This document shows, piece by piece, positions 36,281 through 45,219 of a stretch of DNA of 64,000 nucleotides. The DNA is from Terfezia claveryi. Lineage: Eukaryota > Ascomycota > Pezizomycetes > Pezizales > Pezizaceae. The position numbers were made by a program, and so were the translations under genes. The notes under the pieces were generated by a model, which was not told the DNA's origin, ran no database searches, and worked only from the letters and a program-made list of their open reading frames with translations. Numbering within the stretch: position 1 is the first letter of the stretch; each line of letters opens with the position of its first letter. Location: assembly GCA_015179025.1 (NCBI GenBank), contig WHUX01000068.1, forward strand, positions 124,001-188,000, given 5' to 3'.

Positions 36281-36718
36281 AATGATAGTAGTGGCAGAAT
36301 AGCTAATAGTCAATAATAGCAATTAATGTATTGCGAATGTTGAGGAGAATAGGTTTATATGTATTAAGAGATTTGGGGGGGGGGGCAAATCAAACCCGTG
36401 TCAGTGCTATGGTCTCAATAGTCTCATACCTAATTGGGAAGGAATTGATGTGAGTGGCATGTACCGCTAGGTATTACAAAGATCTACAAGACAACAGCAT
36501 ATTTAGCGCACTTAGATTCCAACTTAAGTGGTCGGATGACTTCTGCAACAGGGGCTTGATACAGTGGCTCTAAATGAATTATTAATATTCGGTAGTAGTG
36601 CTATCACATACATATGCAATGTCCTAGGTCTTTCTGACTTAGGAAATTTACTAGAAGGGGTACAAGCTGCTTTCTAAACAGGCTTAGATTTGGGATTGCA
36701 CTACCAAATAACTTGAGT
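36281..36718. other. spacer with G-run and a solo MITE-end-like sequence
   Basis: Contains a poly-G run (about 36,375-36,384). Around 36,507-36,556 lies a stretch (CACTTAGATTCCAACTTAAG..GGATGACTTCTGCAACAGG) similar to the right arm of the 36,719-36,963 MITE. No gene visible. Confidence 0.5.
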
Positions 36719-36963
36719 CTAGCACCTTTGTAAACGACTTGCAAAAGCCCTCCAACCTCGTAAGTTGGAATCTGCGTGTATTGCATACTTTCTATTGTGC
36801 CGCGGTTATTTGTATTTCGCTGTTGTGCACTCTACTTCTGTTTACCATATGCTACGAAATACGGTAGTGTCACAACATCCACGCACAACAGAAAGTATGT
36901 AGTACACTCAGATTCCAACTTACAAGGTTGGAGGGCTTTTGAAAGTCGTTACACAGGTGCTAG
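36719..36963. mobile_element. 245-bp MITE with about 80-bp inverted repeats
   Basis: The left arm from CTAGCACCTTTGTAAACGAC through AAGCCCTCCAACC and AGTTGGAATCTG is complemented by the right arm ending CGTTACACAGGTGCTAG at 36,963. ACTTTCTATTGTG/CACAACAGAAAGT forms the inner part. The loop is only about 70-80 bp. No coding potential; superfamily unknown, since no clear target duplication is seen. Confidence 0.85.
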
Positions 36964-36969
36964 ATATTA

Positions 36970-37165
36970 ACACAAAGGTCATAGTCTTATGCAGGTCATA
37001 GTCTTATGCAGGCCATAGATGGCTATGTGGATTGCCGACCGCTTGAAGCAAACATGTCCAATAATTAACATAAAGGTCATGGCCTTATGCAGGCCATACA
37101 GAACTGGAGTGACTGGCCATGTTGATTGCCGACCAAGCAAACATGGCCTACTCTTATGTCCAACT
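36970..37165 (+). repeat. duplicated about 105-bp block
   Basis: The order CATAAAGGTCATGGCCTTATGCAGGCCATA ... TGATTGCCGACC ... CAAACATG occurs twice (36,973-37,060 and 37,068-37,150), the first copy with an extra duplication of GGTCATAGTCTTATGCA. It precedes gene A and might contain its promoter. Confidence 0.75.
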
Positions 37166-37379
37166 TCGTAGAGTCCATAAATACCCCCATAGATCCGTGA
37201 ATCAATTATTCTCATTAACTATTCACAATACTTCCCGCGATCACAACTTGAATACCTTCCCGCCATCACCACTTCCCATTTCGTTAACACCTAATTAACT
37301 AACAACATAAATAACGTAAGTACCTCTTAAAGCATAGTTTCTAACGGGGGTATCTAAAATTCCAACGTAGTTCGTCTAA

Positions 37380-38644
37380 ATGCCATCCGCAGCGCAAGAA
37401 GTTAGCCAGGCAAAAGCACTATTGGGGTGGGGGGAGCATGACCCCCGGTACTCCCAATGGAGGAACGGGGTCAAGGGGTGGGCACGGACTAATGAGATAA
37501 CGGGGAAAAGGCAGGCTGGTAATGCCCTCTGGCATCAATTCAAAACCTATGCCCAGCAGGAGACTGGGCTGCCTGCATCCGGAATTGCCCTAATCCAAAA
37601 TGGGGCAGCGGCCATCAAAAGAGCAGCTGAGACTGCTCTCGATAAGATTTTGCAAGACGTGCTCAAAAAGGCCAGAGACACAGAGCGGGGGCACGCATTA
37701 GCCCAAGTAGCAAACCTGGCTGCTAATGCTCCAGATGTCCAGTTTGGGGGGGCCGACGCAACTGGTCGAAATGCAGAGGACAATGGTCAGGAGGGCTTCC
37801 GAAAGCCTGTAAGACTATTCCTCATCGATCCAGCCCGCGGCAATGAGGTACAGGATAATGTTAGTAGGGAGTATAAATGGGATGAAGCTCCGAGCAACTG
37901 TGTTGCTATTTTGAGATCGGCATCTCTTTTAGAGATTGTGGACAAGATCCGAGAAAGAATCCCAGCGGGAGGAAGGTGCGGGCTATCTATGGGGCACTAG
38001 AGAACCCAAGCCCAGGCAACGCAATCCCTCCTGCCACACGTCTGCAAACCGACGAAGAGGTGCAAGCCTTTTTAGAGCTAACCTCGTCAAAACCTGTTCG
38101 GGTACAAGTTATCCTTTATAGGGATCCAGCTTTGGTGCCTCCGGTTGCGGACAGTCCACCGGCAGACGATGGTGCATACTTCGAGGCTGACTTCCTTGAT
38201 CCAGCAGAGGAGTATATGGACCCTGCGGAGGATTCCGACTCTTTGAGTCGAAATCTTGCCGGCTTTGCAAAGCGTACATTCCCTCGCACGCAGGAGGGAT
38301 TCGAAGCGCGGAAGCTAAAGATCAGGATGCGGATTAAGAGGCAAAAGAGAGCTTTGCGTGCAATGAAGAGGAAGGAGCAGGAAAAGTACCCAGCTGAGGA
38401 GATCTACAATTCCGACTCTGAGGGGTGGAATATCCAGCAGGGACTGGATCCCCAACCGGAGAATGGCAGGGAAATGGTGCTAGCCAGGGGTCCGACCGCT
38501 GCCGGAATGACGGCTATGCGAGCTATGCTGGAAGTGGATCCTGCAGCTCCCCCGGCGGATAGGAATACTCGCAGGGCGAGGCGACAGGCGGCACATGATG
38601 AAGGAGTAAGGGTAGCCAATGAGGCATGGAGGGCTTTGGGATAA
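37380..38644 (+). CDS. gene A of the element: uncharacterised protein with one apparent frameshift
   Basis: Frame one (37,380-38,000) starts [21 protein letters not shown] and includes [13 protein letters not shown]. The reading then needs a one-base step near 37,971-37,978 to continue in the frame that runs to 38,644. The joined product would be about 420 residues: an alpha-helical N-terminal half, a middle R-L-F-L-I-D-P-A-R / R-A-I-Y-G-A-L segment, an acidic D-P-A-E-E-Y-M-D part and a strongly basic [11 protein letters not shown] segment. No plausible intron spans the shift and no classic slippery heptamer is present, so a single-base deletion or insertion is most likely. A relative lies at 58,484 onward. 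Function unknown; the basic segment suggests nucleic-acid binding. Confidence 0.6.
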
Positions 38645-38694
38645 GGTTGGTATGTGGAGGCAGGCACAGAGGTCTGTGCCAGGGTCTGTTCATT

Positions 38695-38768
38695 GGGATT
38701 TTTTTTTTGGGTGGTCGTTGGGATTTTTTTGGGGGGTGGTTGTCGGGATTTTTTTGGGGGGTGGATTT
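38695..38768 (+). repeat. G/T-rich repeat after gene A
   Basis: Three units of GGGATTTTTTTGGGGGGTGG-like sequence. The spaced G-runs could form a G-quadruplex. It lies between the stop of gene A and the start of gene B. Confidence 0.7.
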
Positions 38769-38859
38769 AGTTAGCAATTTGAGTTTTTAATAAAGGCATT
38801 GAACGCTGTGCATTGGAATTTTACCCTTCCAAACCTTCTGTGCGAGTCTTTCCTCTACA

Positions 38860-40341
38860 ATGGTTCGAAAATCATCCTCTCAACAAGCCCCTCTGCCAGC
38901 AGGGCAGGCAAGCCGTAAACGCAAGGCCTCCCAAGCAATAGCTCCTGGTATTGGACCACGGCCAAGAATTGAAACTGGGGTTGCATACAGGAATGAAATC
39001 TTGTTCGATGAAGAGGAATGTGGATTGTAATATTTTGGCTACATTGTAAGCTAATTCCAACGTAGGATAACGGAAATGAATCCTCGTCCGATTCCTCGTC
39101 CGATTCAGACGAGGAAACACTCGTTGACGCTGCTGTGCTCGCGCCAGGCGTTGGAAAAGGCACGCGAGCATTTTCGGCGATTCCCAGTGTTTTGCAACCC
39201 TTTGCCAGCACCGCAAAAAAGATTGTGACAAAATACACATTATACAGGAAACCACTGTTAACACCCGGGGAAATACTCCTGCTGATACAGCATGCTTGGT
39301 CCAAGGCCCAAACGGAGCCACGCTATGTGGAACGAGTAAAGGAGGTGGATACCTTTGTATAGTACCAAATCCGTTTTGCTGCGTCGGCTTGCTAATTGGA
39401 AACAGCTCAAAGCTGTACAATCCCGAACAAGATCACATCTTATATTTGAATGTCGAGCCAGCATCACGAGGGTGTATGATATTGGCCGGTTACCAAAGGA
39501 AAGCATGAAGACCCAGGTTGAGTACTTGCTAGATGGGGATCGATTCATCTGTAGGCAAAGCAGTCGCAGCGTAAGTTGATGGAGTTGCAGATCCCAGTAC
39601 GAGTAGCCTTATAGTCCAAGATCCAACGCTAATAGTCGGAAAGGAACTCAAGGGTCGCTTCCGCGCCGAGGAGATCGTTGCGATTATATATCAGCGGTAT
39701 TTCCAGGGCTCAAAAATGCAGGGGAATAGGGACCCAGATTTCCTAAATAAGATAAATGGTGTCTTCATATGCTTTGTGGCATCAGCCATGCGTCATAGTT
39801 TGAAGGCATGGAGGAAGGGCGAGATTGCTCCGGTGATGCAGGAGTTTAAATATGAGACTGCCTGGTGTAAGTTGTGCATGACCTATAATGAGGGGCGAAA
39901 GTACTCACTGCGTTGGAAAATGACTAACGTGAAACAGGCACATATGAGAGACTCAAGAATACATGGGAGATACATCCAAAAGTAATACAGGAGCTTATTG
40001 TGAATAACATCAAGGCTGACCTGGCACGTCGAATTGCAGCTCAAGTAAGGATTTTGGAACGAGAACCCGTTGACGCACCACAGGTCGAAGATGAAGCCAA
40101 ATATGAGGCAGAATTGAGAAAGGAGCTAGAGCACTCGTACGACAGATTGAATGTGCCAGCACACAAACGCCGTCGTGAAGGGAGCCAATTGAGAGATTCT
40201 TCCGTAGAGTTGGCAGGGCCATTGGACCCGATTGTTGATGATGAACTGGAGGAGAGTGGAGATATAGACGAAGAGGGTGGAGATTTGGACAGCGGGAGCG
40301 GGGATTTGGACATTAATTTCGACGGAGCGGATACGGAGTAA
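38860..40341 (+). CDS. gene B of the element: DUF6532-like protein, multi-exon
   Basis: Starts M-V-R-K-S-S-S-Q-Q-A with a basic S-R-K-R-K-A-S cluster. Exons that join in phase: 39,066-39,356, 39,406-39,550, 39,615-39,866 and 39,938-40,341; introns are 49, 64 and 71 nt with GCTAAT/GACTAAC branch sites. The first exon probably ends at about 38,979 (weak donor), giving roughly 400 residues. Order: Ser/Asp-rich linker, helix with I-L-L-L-I-Q-H-A-W, Y-L-L-D-G-D-R-F-I, then I-I-Y-Q-R-Y-F ... F-I-C-F-V-A-S-A-M-R-H-S-L-K-A-W-R-K-G-E, and an acidic tail of D/E/G repeats. The central block resembles the fungal DUF6532 family as I remember it, a family of unknown function. It is in tandem with gene A. 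Confidence 0.6.
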
Positions 40342-41318
40342 CTGAACACGTCGGATAGGGACTGGAAGCGAATATAGTAGGGGGAGGAAGGGTTTTCCTA
40401 GATCAGTTCCCAGTTAGTTCTGTCTCCGTATGGTAATTGGTTTTGTTTTTCTTGTCGGTCGGTATTAGTTCTTTTTCTCTTGTCGCTTGCTTGTTTCTCT
40501 CTGTGTTTCACTCCACATGTTTTTCTCTACATGTTTCTCTCACTGTGCTTTTTATTACTGAGTAATTTGTGGCTGGGACGTGGATATAATCGGGTGAGAG
40601 GGGGGAGGACGCAGCGCGTTGGATTTCATTTGGTGGTAGTTTGTAGGTGTGGCCATGAGGTTCGGAATGTGTTTTTTAGTCATGGAAAATAGAAGTCAAA
40701 CAAAGAAAACCTCGTGTTTGTGCCAAGAATGAGTGATCGATTTAGAACGAAGATAAATTAAATCACAAGCATCAGAAGAGCAATTGTTAGGAAGGGGAAC
40801 TTAGAAACGCGATATGTCGCATTAAAAACTTCAGAAGGAGAATTGTAGGAAGGGAAACTTAGGAACGTGATGTGTCGGATTGAAAACATCACAAAGACAA
40901 TAGGGAGAAGTTCAAGCCAGGAAGACGCGGGATAGGAGGTGTAACTTTAAGGAGCGGATTGTGTGCATATCGAGTTGGGACGGTGAGATATGTGAGTGAC
41001 AACAGGAAAAGGAGGAGAATAGGTTGGGCGAATGCAGGAGAATGCAAAGGGTGAACGCATGCTTGCAAAGTCAAGAGACAGAGGTAGGAGTAGAAGAGAA
41101 GTGAGGCTGAAGCGGAATGAGGGGAACGCAAAACGTTGGATTGGAAACTTAGCAAAGCGGATAACGCTGGGATGTTATAGGGAAAGAGGTATGCATAGAT
41201 ACCGTGGTAGAAACAGTGTAAAGGTAACATGGTGGTTCAGGGAGTTGGAAGCACCAGAGGTACGCCAGGAAGGGAACATGGAACACTAGTGCGTCACAAG
41301 GCTTAGTTCTGCAATAGA
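40342..41318. other. right non-coding part of the Plavaka element with a 60-bp repeat
   Basis: After gene B there is a pyrimidine-rich stretch with repeated CATGTTTCTCTC (40,500-40,545), then two to three units of about 60 bp at 40,768-40,905 containing AATTGTAGGAAGGGAAACTTAGGAACG and TGTCGGATTGAAAAC. A purine-rich segment with AGAGAAGTGAGGCTGAAG follows. No gene recognised. Confidence 0.5.
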
Positions 41319-41347
41319 GCGCCAGGTGCACCTGGTGCACCTGGCGC
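41319..41347. other. 29-bp near-perfect palindrome at right subterminal region
   Basis: GCGCCAGGTGCACC and its complement meet at one central base, so GGTGCACC occurs twice and each copy is itself palindromic. One CCTGGTGCACC copy lies at the same relative place in the left end (31,531-31,541). A likely transposase binding site. Confidence 0.7.
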
Positions 41348-41394
41348 AAATAAACTCGTTGCTGATGTAGTGAATAAACTAGTGAATAAAGAAG

Positions 41395-41695
41395 CATCAC
41401 ATATAGTAAGTGAGTGGAATCAGGTGAGTCATAGAGGAATAAGAAGTAAGTGAACTATACTAACCTCTAGTGAGTGACTAGCAAGCTCACTTTATATGGG
41501 TGCCGTAGTAAGTAAGAGAGTGAATCATAAGGGTGAGTAGTTCAACTACTTCACCATCCTTCACCCATTGGTGCACAATTTTACTCACCATGAGAAATGA
41601 CTCACTAGGACATTCATATTATCACCTATATATAAGCATAGAGGTAAGTTACTCACTCATAATTCATGTAATCTACTCACTTCCATACAAAGTTT
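41395..41695. repeat. GTGAGT / ACTCAC fold-back
   Basis: About seven GTGAGT/GTAAGT-like words on the plus strand in 41,400-41,540 are mirrored by ACTCAC/TTCACC words in 41,560-41,690, so the region can fold about a centre near 41,555. No coding potential. Confidence 0.6.
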
Positions 41696-41699
41696 GTAC

Positions 41700-43640
41700 C
41701 ATAGTGACTATCTATGACTCTAGAATCCTCTATAAAAGGCAAATAACTAGTAGCTTACCACCACACCTCCATTGATCCTAGATACACTACTATAAAGGTA
41801 TAAGTTTACTGACTAGATATAGAAAAACCACTAGTAGCATGTAGGGGTTATATAAGCTAAGAATAAAGAGATTATTGCAAATCTCCTATTCTTAGCTTAT
41901 TTGTACCCTAAAGGATCTCCCCACTATAAATTTTCTAGCTAAGCTTGGCATCAACTATAGTTGCTTTTAAAAAAAGTATAGTAAAGAATAATGGGGTTTA
42001 TATATGTTTGTTATTATATATACATATATATATTTATACTATCTCATACTGAATTTCCTACTACTATATTATTATAGATATATTATTAAGACTTTTCGAA
42101 TCTTGTATCTTTGGTAAAAATAGAGAATAGAAACTAATAAGATCTAGCCTCTACAATATTTCAATTTAAAATGCTATCATATCTAGCCTCTATCGTATTT
42201 TAAGCTGGCTGATTTAAGATGCTATTTATCCAGCTTCTATAATGAGACTAGCTTGTATCTTACCATAAACCTAAATAGGCTTGGTACTGAGTAGGCTTGA
42301 CATTGTACTAGCTTATTACTTATAGTAAACTTGGCATATACTAAATAAAATTACTAGATTGGGAAAACAAAAAGGATTACTTAAATTGTAATATTGAAGT
42401 GGATAATCAATGTAATATAATATGTGAAATATGAACAAATTACAAATAGCTATCTATTTTATATTGTATTCTTATATATTGGGGTTCCTAAATCAAAAGT
42501 CAAATAGAATATTAGTAGTAGAGTCCAAGTTTATTTAATAAAACTTATAGATAACTGGAATATAAACTGAACTTGTAATAATAGTCCCTATATTCTATAT
42601 AGATGAAACTATATTACTACTAGACTAGTCTGATTGGTACAACTCTCCTGCAACCTACTATAATTGTAATAATTGAAAATATAATAATTATACTAAGTTT
42701 ATATCTTATAAATAATATTAGTTAGTTAAGTATTATTATTATTACTTGTTTATAGTGTAGTGGATTAGGTTTTGAGTTCAAGTTCATTATAATTGGCAGG
42801 TTAGAGGTTTAATTTATCCTTTCATTTTTTTATATACAATACTAAGCTTGCTTAGGTTTAGGGTAAGACAGAGGCTAGTTTCATTATAGAAGCTGAATGG
42901 ATAGTATCTTAAATCAGCTAGCTTAAGATATTATAGAGGTTGGATGTGATAGTATCTTAAATCAGCCAGCTTAAAACACTGCAGAGGCTAGATCCTATTA
43001 AATTCTATTTTCTATCTTTACTAAAGGTGCGAGATTTCAAGAAGTCTTATATTGCTATATAAATATATCATATACATGTATATGAACAAAATATTTACAA
43101 ACTCTATGGTTCTTTACTCTATTTTTTCAAAGTGATTATAGTTAATGCTAAGTTAAGCTAGAAAATTTGAGGTAGGGGAATCCTTTACAGTACAAATAAG
43201 CTAAGAATAGGGAATTCACAATGATCCCCTTATTCTTAGCTTTATATGACCCCTACATACTACAAGTGAGAAAAACAAGCTATACTCATATAAGTTCAAT
43301 AGCTTTAGCAGATGCAAATAGTATATATAGAATTTATTTAGTGAAGTACAGAAAATATCCAGAATATAGTAAATAGTGCTATCAACAAACATGCACAACT
43401 ATTGAATAATACATAAAATACACTTTTCCAGATCAAGAAACTTATTTTTCTAGACAAACAAACTAGATAAAAGAGTTCTAAATAATTTATTATAATCTCT
43501 AATACCTTAAAAGATAAGCTAACTTCTATAATACCCAATAGTACTAACAAAACTTTGCTAGTATTGAAAGATGATTTACTAGTTTTGAAGAATATTATAC
43601 AAATATAGAATAGTAAGTACAGACTCCTCAATATTATAGG
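41700..43640 (+). repeat. repeat R, copy 2, split by the hAT element
   Basis: 41,700-41,828 and 43,269-43,640 together match 12,106-12,655. The plus-strand reading of the second part gives K-L-T-S-I-I-P-N-S-T-N-K-T-L-L-V-L-K-D-D-L-L-V-L-K-like heptad patterns with stops, as in a coiled-coil gag. The insertion of 41,829-43,268 between them is exact. Confidence 0.65.
41829..43268. mobile_element. 1.44-kb non-autonomous hAT-type element
   Basis: Flanked by the exact 8-bp duplication AGAAAAAC (41,821-41,828 and 43,269-43,276); the uninterrupted site is seen at 12,247-12,254 in repeat R copy 1. Ends: CACTAGTAGCATGTAGGGG at left, and CACTTGTAGTATGTAGGGG when the right end is read inward. Each end contains a second hairpin around AAGCTAAGAATA / TATTCTTAGCTT. 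8-bp duplications are typical of hAT. The interior has no transposase. It contains a mirrored segment (ATCTAGCCTCTA..CTGGCTGATTTAAGATG near 42,130-42,240 against CTTAAATCAGCCAGC near 42,905-42,990), so the inverted arms are long. Confidence 0.9.
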
Positions 43641-43684
43641 TGAGGTATAACTATAAAAATACTTCAGAGAAATAGATAGATAGT

Positions 43685-44241
43685 TGTGGAGTAAAGTATA
43701 AATACAGCTATAACTTGGGTATATTGCAGACTCGATAAAAGTAAAGCTATATGAGACTTAAAACACCACTTGGGTCTTATTGTATTAACTATGTAAAAGT
43801 GGTGGGTTATATAGAAGCTTAGATCTGATAATGAATAATCAGATTTAGATGATGCTTCCTATAATAGCTTAGTAGCATTGACATTAGGTCATTACCTAAA
43901 TGGGAAACCACTTCCTAATTAAAAACACTGTAGTCTGATATACTTGATTAGGCAGCCTGGACTTTAACGCATTATAGTCAGGCTGACATACTAGACTTGA
44001 ACTCAAGTACAATCAATAATGATACATAAATAACAAATATAAGAATATAATGGAAATATATTAAAGAGAGTACATGTATGAGATGTATTATTAGAGGTTA
44101 CACACTTCCGTTACCCAATCCCTTTAATGCCATTCCTTAGACACACTATGACATCTGTATGGTTGATCAAGCCAAGATAGTTAGCTGTAGTAGGGTATTG
44201 GTTATCTCAGGGGAGGGTAGGTCTCTTATTTGAGCTTAACA
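43685..44241 (-). repeat. LTR of gypsy B1
   Basis: 557 bp, TGTG..AACA, matching 61,801-62,350. Read on the minus strand a purine tract AATAGGGAGTAA directly precedes it, the expected polypurine tract. It contains two GTAGTCTGAT/GGCAGCCTGG-like mirrored motifs around 43,930-43,985. Confidence 0.75.
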
Positions 44242-44514
44242 TTACTCCCTATTTCGAGGCTACTGTCCTCAGCTAAATACAAGACCTTCCGACTTGGAGA
44301 AGACAAGTATTAGTAACGACTCAGGTAACTGTGAGAGCTAGGCTTTAAGCTTATAGCTAAATACCTCAATCCCATTTAAGGGTACTATAAGACTGGTGTG
44401 CTACACATGTATGCTATGGCTATTAAAAACCAAACCTCTTACCAAAAAACCCACAGGGAAAAGGTGATAAGTAGAAGGGTAAAAGGTACTATATCTTCAT
44501 CTATTGTATAACTT

Positions 44515-44775
44515 GATATAAGTCTTAGCCTCAGACGTCCCTTTCGTCTCGTGGTTTATTGGAAAACTTCTCTCAATACTCTTTAAGCTTCTCTAGATAG
44601 TTATCTAACTTGTCAAGGTCTCCCAAGTGTCTTCAAACTCCATATATCTTACCCAATGTACCCTATATTTGACTACTCCTCTATTTTGGTGAGAGTCTAC
44701 TATAGATTCAACTTTGAAAATATCCAGTTTATCTTTATCTATATCTTGTGGCTTATTTCGTTGTTTAAATGGCTT
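44515..44775 (-). pseudogene. chromodomain of gypsy B1, degenerate
   Basis: The minus-strand reading mirrors the clean copy in B2 (62,857-62,612), with frame breaks. The order after the integrase C-terminus is that of chromoviruses. Confidence 0.65.
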
Positions 44776-44814
44776 AAGGAGGGTGACGTGAATAACATTA
44801 TGCCATCGTATGCC

Positions 44815-45214
44815 TTAGGGAACTTTGAGCCTATATACATGTGAACTAATAGCTTCAATGACCTTGTAGGGTCCTATCCACTTGCTAGTAAGTGAACGGT
44901 TGTTCCCAGCTTGTATTTGTAGGTTCCGGCAGTCAACCAATACCCAGTCATCAATAGCAAACTTTCGTACTTTCTTGAGGTGAATAGCACTTCTTTTATA
45001 GTTGATTTGCTTGCACTTGTCATTCGGTCTATCCATTCCTCTGCAGTGGAAGAAGAGAATTCCTGGTCATCTGAAAGGTGGATAGTGCGAGGGTCAAAGC
45101 CATAGAGACTTCGGTAGAGGGAGTATTTGTAGGTAGGGTAGTTAGCAGTATTGTAGGCAAACTGGTTAAGGTAGCCATCATTTCTAATGAGCTTGTCTAT
45201 CATGACAGTAGATG
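44815..45214 (-). pseudogene. gypsy B1 integrase, C-terminal part
   Basis: The minus-strand reading gives Y-N-T-A-N-Y-P-T-Y-K-Y-S-L-Y-R-S-L-Y-G-F-D-P-R-T, the usual block after the integrase core, then D-D-W-V-L-V-D-C-R-N-L and S-L-T-S-K-W-I-G-P-Y-K-V-I. Broken at 45,215 by the inserted LTR element. Confidence 0.8.
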
Positions 45215-45219
45215 CAGAG

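Larger units (their letters stand above)
31481..41367. mobile_element. 9.9-kb Plavaka-type DNA transposon with three extra genes
   Basis: The left end begins CATCAGCAAAAAAAATTCTCC at 31,481 and the right end, read inward on the other strand, begins CATCAGCAACGAGTTTATTT at 41,367. TA stands directly outside both ends (31,479-80 and 41,368-69). Just inside, both ends carry the palindrome GGTGCACC in a CCTGGTGCACC context (31,531-31,541; 41,319-41,347). GC content switches at these points from decayed AT-rich DNA to normal. Inside lie the transposase (minus), a basic Pro-rich gene (minus), and genes A and B (plus). Boundaries are my inference; an empty allele has not been seen. Confidence 0.65.

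Noticed and set aside
31481..41367. A Starship-type giant mobile element because of cargo genes
   Set aside because: No tyrosine-recombinase captain (DUF3435) is visible; the transposase is Plavaka-like and the element has inverted termini.
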